From DASUFE01 sp036274675 (GTDB lineage Bacteria > Pseudomonadota > Gammaproteobacteria > HTCC5015), in contig DASUFE010000034.1 of assembly GCA_036274675.1 (NCBI GenBank), positions 1 through 32,260 of the forward strand: a stretch of 32,260 nt of DNA. Reading direction: 5' to 3'. Below the pieces are notes generated by a model that did no database searches, had not been told where the DNA came from, and worked only from the letters and a program-made list of their open reading frames with translations. Made by a program: the position numbers and the translations under genes. Positions 24,495 to 32,148 of this stretch are shown here, piece by piece (within the stretch, counting starts at the first letter, position 1; every line of letters begins with the position of its first letter).

Positions 24495-25463
24495 TCAGAA
24501 ACGACTGCTAAGGCCTAGAGTCAGTCCTCGCTCCGAGGTGAGTTGCACGCCTTCGACATCCTGGTACAAGGCCTGTTGCACAAAGGCGTACAGCTGCATT
24601 GCATCGCCGGCGCTGATGCTGAAGCCGGGACTGAGGTAGGCAAAACGCCCGCCGCTGTTCTCCGGCTCTGCCGCGGCGCCCGCGTCGCTTGATTTGTCCA
24701 CGAGATTCAATTGCGCCATCCAGACCAGGCGGGAACCGCCGTAATAGTTGAGGCCGGCGTCCAGGCTGAGATGTCGTCCGGGTTTATAGTCGTCCTGTTC
24801 GGAAAGAGCTTCCTGCCAGAGCAGCTGCCCGAACCAGGAAATCGCTTTCGAAGTGCGCCACCGGTAAAAACCACCCAGCACGAGGTCCATGGTGCCACTG
24901 CCGGGCTGGAGCGTGCGTTCCGCGACTTCGCCTTCATCATTGGCGATATCCGTTGCGCCGGTCGGCAGCTTGACACCGGCGAGTATCCCGATATCTCCAT
25001 CCTCGGGGCGGTAACTGCCGAGCAGCCGCAGATCCCCCGCTTCGGAATAGTCCCAGCGCTCATGGAAGTGCTCGACATGACCATCGTCCTCGTGATGGTT
25101 ATGGATGTGATCATGCCGCCGGTCCACCAGCGGCAGCGTCGCGGAGAGGCTCCATTCCTCGCTGAAAGCATGATCCAGAGTCAGCAGAGCATTGCGGTTG
25201 ATGGTGCGTATTTCATCGTGATGCTGGGGGATGACATCCGCTTCGATTTCATCCGTGCCGTGACGCAGCTGGTCCTGGTCGACATATTCAAAACGGAAGT
25301 CGAAGCGCGTTCCAGGCTCCGTCCAGGCGCCTTGCACATCCCAGCGGGTGTTCAGGGTGCAGAACGCCGAGCCGCAGCTGGCGCATGCATATGTGGGTAC
25401 CATGCCCAGCAGCACCAGCGGCAGGATTGTATTCAGAGGACGCGGCGGAATCAAAGACGACAT
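24495..25463 (-). CDS. Putative outer-membrane beta-barrel with Cys-rich N-terminus and His-rich loop
   Basis: 322 residues from ATG 25463, chosen because GAGG lies eight bases upstream and a signal peptide follows; the frame is open 51 codons further up without such support. The mature N-terminus has a tight Cys cluster (C27, C30, C35 in CASCGSAFC). Strands then alternate to a terminal Arg-Phe, typical of outer-membrane barrels. A loop at residues 117-134 has eight His with several Asp/Glu, which suggests metal binding. KLPTGATDIAN is reminiscent of the MetA-pathway/phenol-degradation 'transporter' barrels (Phenol_MetA_deg), but that assignment is loose. No metal-transport genes lie beside it. 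It has its own upstream region behind the terminator at 25631-25659. Confidence 0.65.
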   Translation of the reverse strand: MSSLIPPRPLNTILPLVLLGMVPTYACASCGSAFCTLNTRWDVQGAWTEPGTRFDFRFEYVDQDQLRHGTDEIEADVIPQHHDEIRTINRNALLTLDHAFSEEWSLSATLPLVDRRHDHIHNHHEDDGHVEHFHERWDYSEAGDLRLLGSYRPEDGDIGILAGVKLPTGATDIANDEGEVAERTLQPGSGTMDLVLGGFYRWRTSKAISWFGQLLWQEALSEQDDYKPGRHLSLDAGLNYYGGSRLVWMAQLNLVDKSSDAGAAAEPENSGGRFAYLSPGFSISAGDAMQLYAFVQQALYQDVEGVQLTSERGLTLGLSSRF

Positions 25464-25630
25464 GCGGCTTACCTCAGTTAAGGCCGCACATTCTATCGGA
25501 ACTTCAGGAATGGTGCTATGCGCCGGGTTATCGCGCTCTACGCAGGCGAGGACTGGCGACAGGAGCTCCTGGGATGCCGGGCACGGCATCCGCTGTTTTT
25601 TTATTTGCGCATGCAAATGCCGGGGCGGGC

Positions 25631-25659
25631 AAAAAAATCCCGGCCTGAGGGCCGGGATT
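25631..25659 (-). terminator. Rho-independent terminator
   Basis: On the minus strand a 10-bp GC-rich stem (AATCCCGGCC with GGCCGGGATT, loop of four) is followed directly by a run of seven T. It lies 21 bp after the stop of the small barrel gene at 25681, and separates it from the His-rich barrel gene. Confidence 0.92.
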
Positions 25660-25680
25660 CATGAGTCTTGGGTTTGCGTT

Positions 25681-26226
25681 TCAGAAACCGAAGCCCAGTG
25701 TCAAATATTTGATGTCGGTATCGCCGAAGGTATCGAATTCAGGCTTGTATTGAGTGTATTCGATTTCCATACGCACCCCCATGCTGAAGCCTACGCCTAT
25801 GCCGGTGCTGGCCGCGGTGTCGTCATCCGAGATGCTGCCGAAGTCGTTTTCAAGTTTGAGATCCGATTTGGCGTAGCCGACGCGCGCGATCACGTAAACC
25901 GGCCCGGCTGTGCGCAGCGAGAGATACAGAGCGGTGGTATCAAGGCTCGCATCCAGGGTGGGGATGATGGAATTGACGAGGTCGATTTCAGCTTCAGTGA
26001 GCGTGGTCGAGTATTCGCCTTCCACAGCGATATCGGCGAAGCCGAGGTCGAAGATATCGAAGGCCAGTTGCAGGCTGCCGTTCAGGCCCGGCTCGGTGCT
26101 TCCTATCCAATCCGCATCGTAATCGACCGCTCCACCCTTGACGCCAATCACCATTTCGGCGGAGGCCGCCGCGGAGTACAGAGAGGCCGCCAGCGTGGTT
26201 GCAACAATCCAGAGTCTTGTTTTCAT
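25681..26226 (-). CDS. Small outer-membrane beta-barrel protein (porin-like)
   Basis: 181 residues from ATG 26226; an ATG five codons upstream (26241) has a poorer ribosome site, while GAGG and AAGGA precede 26226. The signal peptide is about 21 residues ending Ala-Ala-Ser-Ala. The mature part has roughly eight amphipathic strands and ends LTLGFGF, with a terminal Phe as recognised by the outer-membrane assembly machinery. Size and pattern fit the 'outer membrane protein beta-barrel' group (OmpA N-terminal/OmpW-like eight-stranded barrels). Acidic loops (DDDTAAS, EFDTFGDTD) could face the medium. It is monocistronic: a TATAAT lies upstream and a strong terminator downstream. Function unknown. 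Confidence 0.75.
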   Translation of the reverse strand: MKTRLWIVATTLAASLYSAAASAEMVIGVKGGAVDYDADWIGSTEPGLNGSLQLAFDIFDLGFADIAVEGEYSTTLTEAEIDLVNSIIPTLDASLDTTALYLSLRTAGPVYVIARVGYAKSDLKLENDFGSISDDDTAASTGIGVGFSMGVRMEIEYTQYKPEFDTFGDTDIKYLTLGFGF

Positions 26227-26295
26227 TTCCTTGATCCTCATCAGCTTAAAGACGTTGCGTGGGAATCTCCATTAACGGAGGCTTAAACCGGCTTG

Positions 26296-26324
26296 ATTAT
26301 AGGCCAGAAACGGGAAAGTAACAG
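26296..26324 (-). promoter_or_regulatory. Sigma-70-like promoter for the small barrel gene
   Basis: A perfect TATAAT lies on the minus strand at 26301-26296. CTGTTA at 26324-26319 (17-bp spacing) is a three-of-six match to the -35 box. The start of transcription would give a leader of about 60 bases containing a short inverted repeat (CTCC/GGAG). It lies between the gspN stop and this gene; no T-rich terminator for the gsp operon was found in the gap. Confidence 0.55.
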
Positions 26325-26357
26325 TGCGAGGGTTGGCAATTTACCGGGGCTCAGAGT

Positions 26358-27140
26358 TTACGAGCCGTATTCCTCGAAAATATTGCCGCTTCTTTCGAGG
26401 GACACCGAGCCGTCTGCCGCCGGCTCGCCCAGAAACAGCAGGGTGTCCCTGAATATTTGGGGTGCGTCGGGGGCTGTGGCGAGGCGCGCTGAAAATTGAT
26501 AAGCGCCGCTGTGCTCGATTTTCACGGTGCCGTTGATCTTGAAGGGACTGTTTATATCGGAGATTTCCCCCAGCAGGTATTCAGGATCCGTTTCAGGCTG
26601 TGGATGCATGATCAAACGGTACGCTCCCAACGCATGCTGCTGCGGGTAAACGACACGCGCGTTTTGCCATTCGAGCTGGCCGTGGAGGAGCGGCAGCTGC
26701 CCGCGACGCAGTTCGGCGGACTCGATCCGCAGATTGAAGTTGCCGGCCGCCGCGATCGGCAGCGCGGCCTGGGTGAATACCCAATTCGCATCGGCCTGGA
26801 GATCGACGTTCGACAGGTATAATGTTTTCAGGATTGTGACGGCTGCATCGGCTTTGCCGCTCAAGTTGGGCGCGTCGGCGGGTATTTCGAGGCTGAGACT
26901 GATTTCGCCCCGCAGCAGGCGCCAGCCGTGGAGTCGCCAGCTTAGCGGTCCCAGCTGCAGGTTTTCGGGAGCCGAGACGCGTTGTATCGCGCCATGCCAC
27001 AGGGTACCGCTAACCCCCTCGAGTTCGACCGGCAATGCGCTGCGGATAGCATGCGCGAGCAGGGAAGCCGGGGCCGTCAGGACCAGAAATATGATGAAGG
27101 CGGCGCCGCCGAGCAGCGCCAGCATCAATCCTTTTCTCAT
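26358..27140 (-). CDS. gspN: Type II secretion system protein N
   Basis: 260 residues from ATG 27140, which overlaps the gspM stop by four bases (ATGA). A single N-terminal membrane segment (about residues 5-27) anchors a periplasmic domain. The motif VEGVSGTLW-like 'LEGVSGTLWHG' near residue 40 is typical of GspN, and so is the C-terminal 'G-x-L-x-L-x-R-x-G' type end (GSVSLERSGN). GspN is an accessory subunit found in a subset of type II systems; its role is not settled. It is the last gene of the operon. Confidence 0.85.
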   Translation of the reverse strand: MRKGLMLALLGGAAFIIFLVLTAPASLLAHAIRSALPVELEGVSGTLWHGAIQRVSAPENLQLGPLSWRLHGWRLLRGEISLSLEIPADAPNLSGKADAAVTILKTLYLSNVDLQADANWVFTQAALPIAAAGNFNLRIESAELRRGQLPLLHGQLEWQNARVVYPQQHALGAYRLIMHPQPETDPEYLLGEISDINSPFKINGTVKIEHSGAYQFSARLATAPDAPQIFRDTLLFLGEPAADGSVSLERSGNIFEEYGS

Positions 27141-27655
27141 GACCCTCCGCGCACGAGGGTGATGCGCGCATCCACCAGTCCGACGCCGTCTACGGAGGTC
27201 ATGGCCACGGTCTGGACCGCGATACCCTGTCCCTGTTCGAGCTGGCCCAGCATACCGACGATCTGGTCGAAGGGACTTTTGTTCAGCCACAGCTTCACGG
27301 TATTCTGTCCGTCCGGCTCCATGCGCTGCAGGCCGGCCTTGAGGTTGGCTGTGGCGATGGCCTGGTCAACCACGGCCAGCATGGAACGATTGCTCATGCG
27401 GCTCTGGCCGCTCTGTTGCAGCTGCTTTACCGCATCGCCGGCCTGATGCATCCATAGCACATCCTTGCGCTGCTGTTTTACTGTTTCTTCGAGGCGCGCC
27501 ACCGAACTGGTCAAGGGCTGCCACAGGCTCAAATATACGATCATCAGTACAAGGGCTGCGGCGCCGCCGATCAGATAGAGTTTCTCGCGCGGCTGCAAGC
27601 CGTAGAACCAGTCCCTTAATTCGTTTATACGCAGGTTTTGCAGGAGATCGTTCAT
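27137..27655 (-). CDS. gspM: Type II secretion system protein M
   Basis: 172 residues. GspM is an inner-membrane protein that pairs with GspL in the assembly platform. It has a short cytosolic N-terminus with the family-like LQPREKLYL before one membrane segment (about residues 28-47), then a coiled-coil stretch with many Gln/Glu/Arg, then a ferredoxin-like periplasmic domain. ATG at 27655 overlaps the gspL stop (TGA 27654-27652), and its own stop overlaps gspN. This coupling is expected for subunits needed in fixed ratios. Confidence 0.9.
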   Translation of the reverse strand: MNDLLQNLRINELRDWFYGLQPREKLYLIGGAAALVLMIVYLSLWQPLTSSVARLEETVKQQRKDVLWMHQAGDAVKQLQQSGQSRMSNRSMLAVVDQAIATANLKAGLQRMEPDGQNTVKLWLNKSPFDQIVGMLGQLEQGQGIAVQTVAMTSVDGVGLVDARITLVRGGS

Positions 27656-28914
27656 CGTTTGCCTATCTTCAACTGGCCCTTGATCTGTTCGCCTTCCGCG
27701 CTGGCTGACTGGATTTCGGTCGAGAGATCCGGTTTCTTGTCGAGTTGCTCTTTGAGCTGGTCCAGCACCTGCAGGTTCGGCAGCGAAAGCTCCATGTCCA
27801 GGCTTTCATTGTTGAAGTTGAGCGTCGTTATCTTGACGTTTGGGAGCTTCGTGAGTTCGGAGGCCACCTGGTCCAGCAACTCCATGAAATGGCTGCTGGC
27901 GCCGGCGGCTCCGATCAGCTCGTTCAGCTTGTCTTCCAGCTGCTTGCGCGGATCCGGCACGTTCAGCGCGTCCGGGTAGAGCTCCATGTAAACGCCGACC
28001 ATCTCCTGCCGGAGTTCATCACTGCGTTTGCTCAATTTGAAGTACTGAATCGTATTTGATACGAACAGCAACGCAGCCAGGGCGGCCAGGAGTATCACCG
28101 GCATCCGCCACGGACGCAGCAGTTTGCCGTACTCTTCCTTGTAACTGAATTCGCCCTGCAGCAAATTGATCGCCTGATCGTGCCGGTAGCCTCTGGCGAG
28201 CGTCACCAGCAGGGACTGGTCGGGTGTCAGTTGTTCGATGTTCACTTCGCTTTTGAGGGCAGGCGAGGGTGCAACGCCGTTGTGGTTCCAGATGCGGATC
28301 TGCTGCGGCGCGCTGTCGCTGGCATCGAGGGCGCTGTTCAGCAGCGTTTCGAGGTTCTCCGGGTCGCAGGCGAAACCCTGCAGCGGTTGCGTACGCACCA
28401 GCGCCTGTCTCTCGTCCAGCAGGACGCTCCAGGCATTGCTGTCCCAGGGCAGGGACAGGACTTCCGACACCAGTACATGCGGCTGCAGGCCCGCGGCTGC
28501 GAGCTTTTGCAACCAGCCGCGCAGGCACTCCTTGTTGATAACGGCGACGGGAATATTCACCTGTTTGCCCGCCGCCATGACGTCGACATTTTCCTCGTCG
28601 GTCCTGATTTCCACGGGCTGTTCCTTGCCGAGCGCGAAATGCAATTCCTCCAGGTCTTCGACCAGATCATCCTCCAGCGCGAAAGGCACCGCCTGGCGGT
28701 ATTTGTTGCGGTTGCCCTGGGCCGGCAGCAATGCCTGGCCCAGATAGATGTCGACCGCCGGGATCATGCAGACGATGCGGCGCTGGCGTGCGATATCGTG
28801 CACCTGGCCGAGCGCGCCCTGGCCGACCGTCGAATGGGGATTGCCCGCGGAATCGATAACCACCCATTGAGCATGGTCGGAAGCTGGGTCGGGCTTGATG
28901 AGCAAGGTTTCCAT
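27652..28914 (-). CDS. gspL: Type II secretion system protein L
   Basis: 420 residues. GspL links the cytosolic ATPase GspE to the membrane platform. The N-terminal part (about 1-245) has the actin-like cytosolic fold features, including YRQAVPFALEDDLVED, a near-invariant GspL motif. A single membrane segment follows at about 268-287. The rest is a periplasmic ferredoxin-like domain reached through a charged helix. It starts six bases after the gspK stop and overlaps gspM by ATGA. Confidence 0.95.
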   Translation of the reverse strand: METLLIKPDPASDHAQWVVIDSAGNPHSTVGQGALGQVHDIARQRRIVCMIPAVDIYLGQALLPAQGNRNKYRQAVPFALEDDLVEDLEELHFALGKEQPVEIRTDEENVDVMAAGKQVNIPVAVINKECLRGWLQKLAAAGLQPHVLVSEVLSLPWDSNAWSVLLDERQALVRTQPLQGFACDPENLETLLNSALDASDSAPQQIRIWNHNGVAPSPALKSEVNIEQLTPDQSLLVTLARGYRHDQAINLLQGEFSYKEEYGKLLRPWRMPVILLAALAALLFVSNTIQYFKLSKRSDELRQEMVGVYMELYPDALNVPDPRKQLEDKLNELIGAAGASSHFMELLDQVASELTKLPNVKITTLNFNNESLDMELSLPNLQVLDQLKEQLDKKPDLSTEIQSASAEGEQIKGQLKIGKR

Positions 28915-28920
28915 CGCTTG

Positions 28921-29934
28921 TTACAGGGTACCCTGGGTGCGCATGACCACACGAATATTACCGCTATTATCCCGGTATAGGATAGATTTTAAAAGACAAT
29001 AACCGCGGTCGATGCGCGCTTCCGACTCGACCAGGAAATAGCTGGATGTGACGGCGAGACCTTCCTTTTTCACCCGAGGGTTGTTAGCGGCTTTGATGTA
29101 GTCATCGATGGACTCGAATTCCGCAATCATGCGCTGTTTTTTTGCCTGGGTTTGCGGATCGGCCGTGCCAGCAGGATTTGTCGTCGGCTCCGGATCCCGG
29201 TCCGGATTCTGGTCCAGCGCTTCGGCCATCGCCGGATCGACCCCGAGGGCGATCTGGACCTCCATGGGCGCGGTATTGACATTGATCGACGTCGCCGCGG
29301 GCAGCACCGTGAGCACCTTGCTCAGCAGGTCGAACTGTTCGACATCGAAGCCCCGCACCATGCGCAGTTCGCTGACGCTGGCGAAGGGTCTATTGGCGGG
29401 GCGGTAGGGTTTTTCCAGACCGGCGTAAAAGTCATCCTCGGCGCCAAAGCTGCTTTTCACCGTGACATCGGGATCGACCCAGTCGATCACGGCGTCGATC
29501 AGTCCTTGATCCAGCTCGAAATAGCTGAGCAGCCTCTGGAATCGCATCGACGTCTCCGGGTCCACATTGCCATTCTTGTAGAGGCTGTTGAGGTTGAATA
29601 ACCCCTGCAGGTCAATGACGCGCCCGGTGACCACGCCTCCCTCAACCGGAAACGGCGGTACATCGACGGCCCAGATATCGCTGAAACCATCGGTGAAGCT
29701 GTTGTTTTTCTGCGACTCTTTATAATCTTCCTGCAGAATGATCATGGCGATCATTTCCATGCCCAGGGCATACTCATAGGCCTGGTCGCCGTTGATCAGG
29801 TTGCCGCTGCGGCGGATGCTGAGCTGGTGCGTACTGGTGAGCCAGGCCGCCGCCGCGGTGGCGAGCGCGACGATCAGCAGCGCCGTGATCAATGCGACGC
29901 CGCGTTGCCGGTGCTTGTATAAAATCCGGGCCAT
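28921..29934 (-). CDS. gspK: Type II secretion minor pseudopilin K
   Basis: 337 residues, the largest pseudopilin. It is a prepilin with leader MARILYKHRQRG and cleavage before VALITALLIVALA. Position 5 of the mature protein is Thr rather than Glu, which is normal for GspK at the pseudopilus tip. DLQGLFNLNSL and SVSELRMVRG are typical GspK alpha-domain motifs, and INVNTAP is the expected late motif. An Asp/Pro/Thr-rich insertion (about residues 242-262) separates helices near the C-terminus. It starts 11 bases after the gspJ stop. Confidence 0.95.
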   Translation of the reverse strand: MARILYKHRQRGVALITALLIVALATAAAAWLTSTHQLSIRRSGNLINGDQAYEYALGMEMIAMIILQEDYKESQKNNSFTDGFSDIWAVDVPPFPVEGGVVTGRVIDLQGLFNLNSLYKNGNVDPETSMRFQRLLSYFELDQGLIDAVIDWVDPDVTVKSSFGAEDDFYAGLEKPYRPANRPFASVSELRMVRGFDVEQFDLLSKVLTVLPAATSINVNTAPMEVQIALGVDPAMAEALDQNPDRDPEPTTNPAGTADPQTQAKKQRMIAEFESIDDYIKAANNPRVKKEGLAVTSSYFLVESEARIDRGYCLLKSILYRDNSGNIRVVMRTQGTL

Positions 29935-29945
29935 ATTCCGCTAAC

Positions 29946-30593
29946 CTATCCTATCGGTATCTCAAAGTAACGCAGGAACTCGTGGTCATCATCGCGTCCC
30001 GGCGAGCGGTCGTCCGGAACGTCCTGTTTGGTTGGAATGACGGTGACCCTGACCGCGACCGGCATCAGATCGGCGGGGCTGTTGACCGGCGGCCATTGCT
30101 GTTGCCACTGCATCGCCGGGTCCAGGAATTCGAAACGGATTTCGGCAACACCGTCCAGCAGCAGCGCCCGCACCGGCTTTTCGTTGGGCCCCCGGTGAAA
30201 ATGCGGCCAGTATTCCCGGTACAGCTTGTGGTCTTCCAGGCTGTAACCGACCCTTTGCAGAGTCCCCCGCAACTGGTTCGCCGGATTAGGCCAACCGCTG
30301 CGGCTGAACTCGAGCATGCGCTCACCCTTGTTATCGGTCAGCACCGCGGGCTGCATGTCGCCGAATTCGTCACGGCTTTGTTGCAGCGTGATCTGCGTCA
30401 GATCGCGCTGGATCAGGGACATCGCGAGCTGCAGCTTATTCAGCCGCTCGCTGCGCTGCTCCACCGCGCGGCTGATGTTGAGGGAGTTGTTGAGGCCGCT
30501 ATAGGCCATGGTTGCCATCAGGCCGAACACGGCGACCGCGATCAGTACTTCGATCAGAGTGAAGCCGCGAATCTGTCGAGTGACGTTGTTCAT
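29946..30593 (-). CDS. gspJ: Type II secretion minor pseudopilin J
   Basis: 215 residues. Leader MNNVTRQIRG, cleavage before FTLIEVLIAVAVFG with Glu5 present. Helical N-terminus followed by beta-rich globular domain; 'LQLAMSLIQRDLTQI' is a typical GspJ motif after the hydrophobic helix, and 'GRDDDHEFLRYFEIPIG' is the C-terminal part. GspJ forms the tip complex with GspI and GspK. It starts ten bases after the gspI stop. Confidence 0.95.
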   Translation of the reverse strand: MNNVTRQIRGFTLIEVLIAVAVFGLMATMAYSGLNNSLNISRAVEQRSERLNKLQLAMSLIQRDLTQITLQQSRDEFGDMQPAVLTDNKGERMLEFSRSGWPNPANQLRGTLQRVGYSLEDHKLYREYWPHFHRGPNEKPVRALLLDGVAEIRFEFLDPAMQWQQQWPPVNSPADLMPVAVRVTVIPTKQDVPDDRSPGRDDDHEFLRYFEIPIG

Positions 30594-30603
30594 TTCCTGA
30601 GCC

Positions 30604-31143
30604 TTACATGCCGCCCGGGTTGCCTGGATTGCCGCCTGGACCGGGGCCGCCTGAACTGCCCGGACTACCGGGACCGCCCGGGCTGCCTGGCCCGCCCGTG
30701 GGTCCCTGCTTCCACAGCATCGAGGGGTTGGTTTGCGAAACCACCGTCGGATCCAGCAGGAATGCGGTCAGCTTCGTGAGCGGATAGTCCTCATCGCCAT
30801 CGTGGTGTATTACCGAGATTTCCACCTGCCGCATGTGTTCAGAGAACGCCAGCTGGCTGACTTTCTGCATCCAGCGCCATTCCTCGCCGAACATTTTCAC
30901 GTCGTCACTGGTATTGCCGACGGAGGGCCAGGCCTTGGTCACGCGCAGTTCGGTGACGCGGTTCATCGCAATCCAATGCGCATAGGTTTTTTCTTTCAGG
31001 TGCGCGCTGTTCGCCGTCATCACTCCCGTGGCGCGGATGATGGCCGACAGCGCAAGGGCGATGACCGTGAGCGCGACCAGCACTTCGATCAGAGTGAAGC
31101 CGCTCTGTTCAGGTTTTTTTATTTGCGGGTCGGAATTTGTCAT
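30604..31143 (-). CDS. gspI: Type II secretion minor pseudopilin I with collagen-like C-terminal tail
   Basis: 179 residues from ATG 31143, giving a 15-residue leader ending Ser-Gly, cleavage before FTLIEVLVALTVIALA with Glu5. A second candidate ATG at 31164 would add seven residues; the two come from a 21-bp duplication. The globular part contains AMNRVTELR and 'GEEWRW', usual for GspI. GspI normally ends shortly after its sheet, at about 120-130 residues. This one carries on, and its last 33 residues (147-179) are 11 perfect Gly-X-Y triplets rich in Pro and Ser. The start overlaps gspH by 35 bases. GspI initiates the pseudopilus tip; the tail's job is unknown. Confidence 0.93.
   Translation of the reverse strand: MTNSDPQIKKPEQSGFTLIEVLVALTVIALALSAIIRATGVMTANSAHLKEKTYAHWIAMNRVTELRVTKAWPSVGNTSDDVKMFGEEWRWMQKVSQLAFSEHMRQVEISVIHHDGDEDYPLTKLTAFLLDPTVVSQTNPSMLWKQGPTGGPGSPGGPGSPGSSGGPGPGGNPGNPGGM
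30607..30705 (-). repeat. Gly-X-Y (collagen-like) tail of GspI
   Basis: Eleven in-register triplets (GPT GGP GSP GGP GSP GSS, then GGP GPG GNP GNP GGM) run directly to the stop codon. The coding strand is made of GGC/CCG/CCC-type codons with short internal nucleotide repeats, which suggests growth by slippage at the 3' end of the gene. Confidence 0.85.
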
Positions 31144-31690
31144 TTGTCGGCCGGGATTTCTCATTGGCTTCCTGTTCGCTGTCCGTGTGTTCCAGCGTGC
31201 CCAGCGCGTCCGCGCTGAGTTCGGTGTAGAACGCGGGCAGATCGAGAAACTTAAGACGCAGTTTGAAGGGAGACATTTCACCGCTCGAGAGTACGAAAAC
31301 CTGGGGCTTCTCCGGCTCGATAGGTTTCATCACCACGTCGATACCCTCCAGTGTCAGTTGCAGGCGCATTCCCTCCGGCAGCTGATGGGTGCGAAAGGTG
31401 CTGTCCTTTTCGACCTTGATCCATTTACCCTCGGAGTATTCATTGAATGAGTAACCCTGCTGCCAGAAGCTGAGGCCGAAATCGCGTGACTGCAGGATCG
31501 CCTCTTCCTGGGCCAGGCTGATGAGCGCTTCCAGGCGGCGTGCTTCCTCGCGCAGTTTGTCCGGGGCCGGATTGTGGATGGCCAGGGTGGCGACGCCCAC
31601 GATCAGACCGATAATGACCAGCGCCACCAGGATTTCGAAAAGGGTGAAACCGCGATCGCGCGCGCGACGGGAATCGCGGTTTTCCAACAT
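31109..31690 (-). CDS. gspH: Type II secretion minor pseudopilin H
   Basis: 193 residues. Leader of 14 residues (MLENRDSRRARDRG), cleavage before FTLFEILVALVIIGL, with Glu5. GspH joins the tip complex to the GspG filament. The motif 'RLEALISLAQEEAILQSRDFGL' is a strong GspH signature. The last 20 or so residues are a charged repeat (KSRPTND, KFRPANK) created by the same 21-bp duplication that lies at the gspI start. It starts 17 bases after the gspG stop. Confidence 0.95.
   Translation of the reverse strand: MLENRDSRRARDRGFTLFEILVALVIIGLIVGVATLAIHNPAPDKLREEARRLEALISLAQEEAILQSRDFGLSFWQQGYSFNEYSEGKWIKVEKDSTFRTHQLPEGMRLQLTLEGIDVVMKPIEPEKPQVFVLSSGEMSPFKLRLKFLDLPAFYTELSADALGTLEHTDSEQEANEKSRPTNDKFRPANKKT
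31123..31164 (-). repeat. Imperfect 21-bp tandem duplication at the gspH-gspI junction
   Basis: Two adjacent 21-bp units (31164-31144 and 31143-31123), 16 of 21 bases identical, both beginning with ATG. In the gspI frame they read MRNPGRQ and MTNSDPQ; in the gspH frame they extend the C-terminal tail. The duplication therefore gives gspI two in-frame start candidates. Confidence 0.75.
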
Positions 31691-31707
31691 ATTGCCGCGC
31701 CGGATTC

Positions 31708-32148
31708 TTATTCCGTCCAGTTTCCGATATCCGCGTCTACGCCTTCGCCGCCGGCCTGGCCGTCCGCGCCGAACGAGTAGATATCGACTTCGCCCTTGGT
31801 GCCGGGTGACAGGTATACGTAATCGCGGTTCCAGGGATCCTTGGGCACGCGTTCCAGGTATCCGCCCTGTTTCCAGTTCGAGGCATTGGAGGGCTTGTTC
31901 ACCAGCGCCTGCAAACCCTGGTCGGTGGAGGGATAGCGGTAATTATCCAGACGATACAGATTCAACGCGCTCTCGATGGCCTTGATATCCTGCCTGGCTT
32001 TGGCCATGCGCGCCTGGTCGGGACGGTCCATGACTTTGGGCACGACAAAGGCGGCGAGGATGGATAGAATCACCACCACAACCATCACTTCGATCAAGGT
32101 AAATGCCAGTTGCCGGGATCGCGATTTATAAGGGTAAGTTAACAACAC
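31708..32148 (-). CDS. gspG: Type II secretion major pseudopilin G
   Basis: 146 residues from GTG at 32148, supported by GAGGAG six bases upstream. GspG is the main pseudopilus subunit. After a 15-residue leader comes FTLIEVMVVVVILSILAAF with Glu5. Conserved GspG motifs are ALNLYRLDNYRYPSTDQGL and the C-terminal calcium-site loop with DPWNRDYVY, SPGTKGEVDIYSFGADG and DADIGNW. Unusually, the residue before the cleavage site is Ala (Arg-Gln-Leu-Ala), not the near-invariant Gly. It is the first gsp gene seen; gspC, D, E and F must lie upstream outside the window or elsewhere. Confidence 0.96.
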   Translation of the reverse strand: MLLTYPYKSRSRQLAFTLIEVMVVVVILSILAAFVVPKVMDRPDQARMAKARQDIKAIESALNLYRLDNYRYPSTDQGLQALVNKPSNASNWKQGGYLERVPKDPWNRDYVYLSPGTKGEVDIYSFGADGQAGGEGVDADIGNWTE

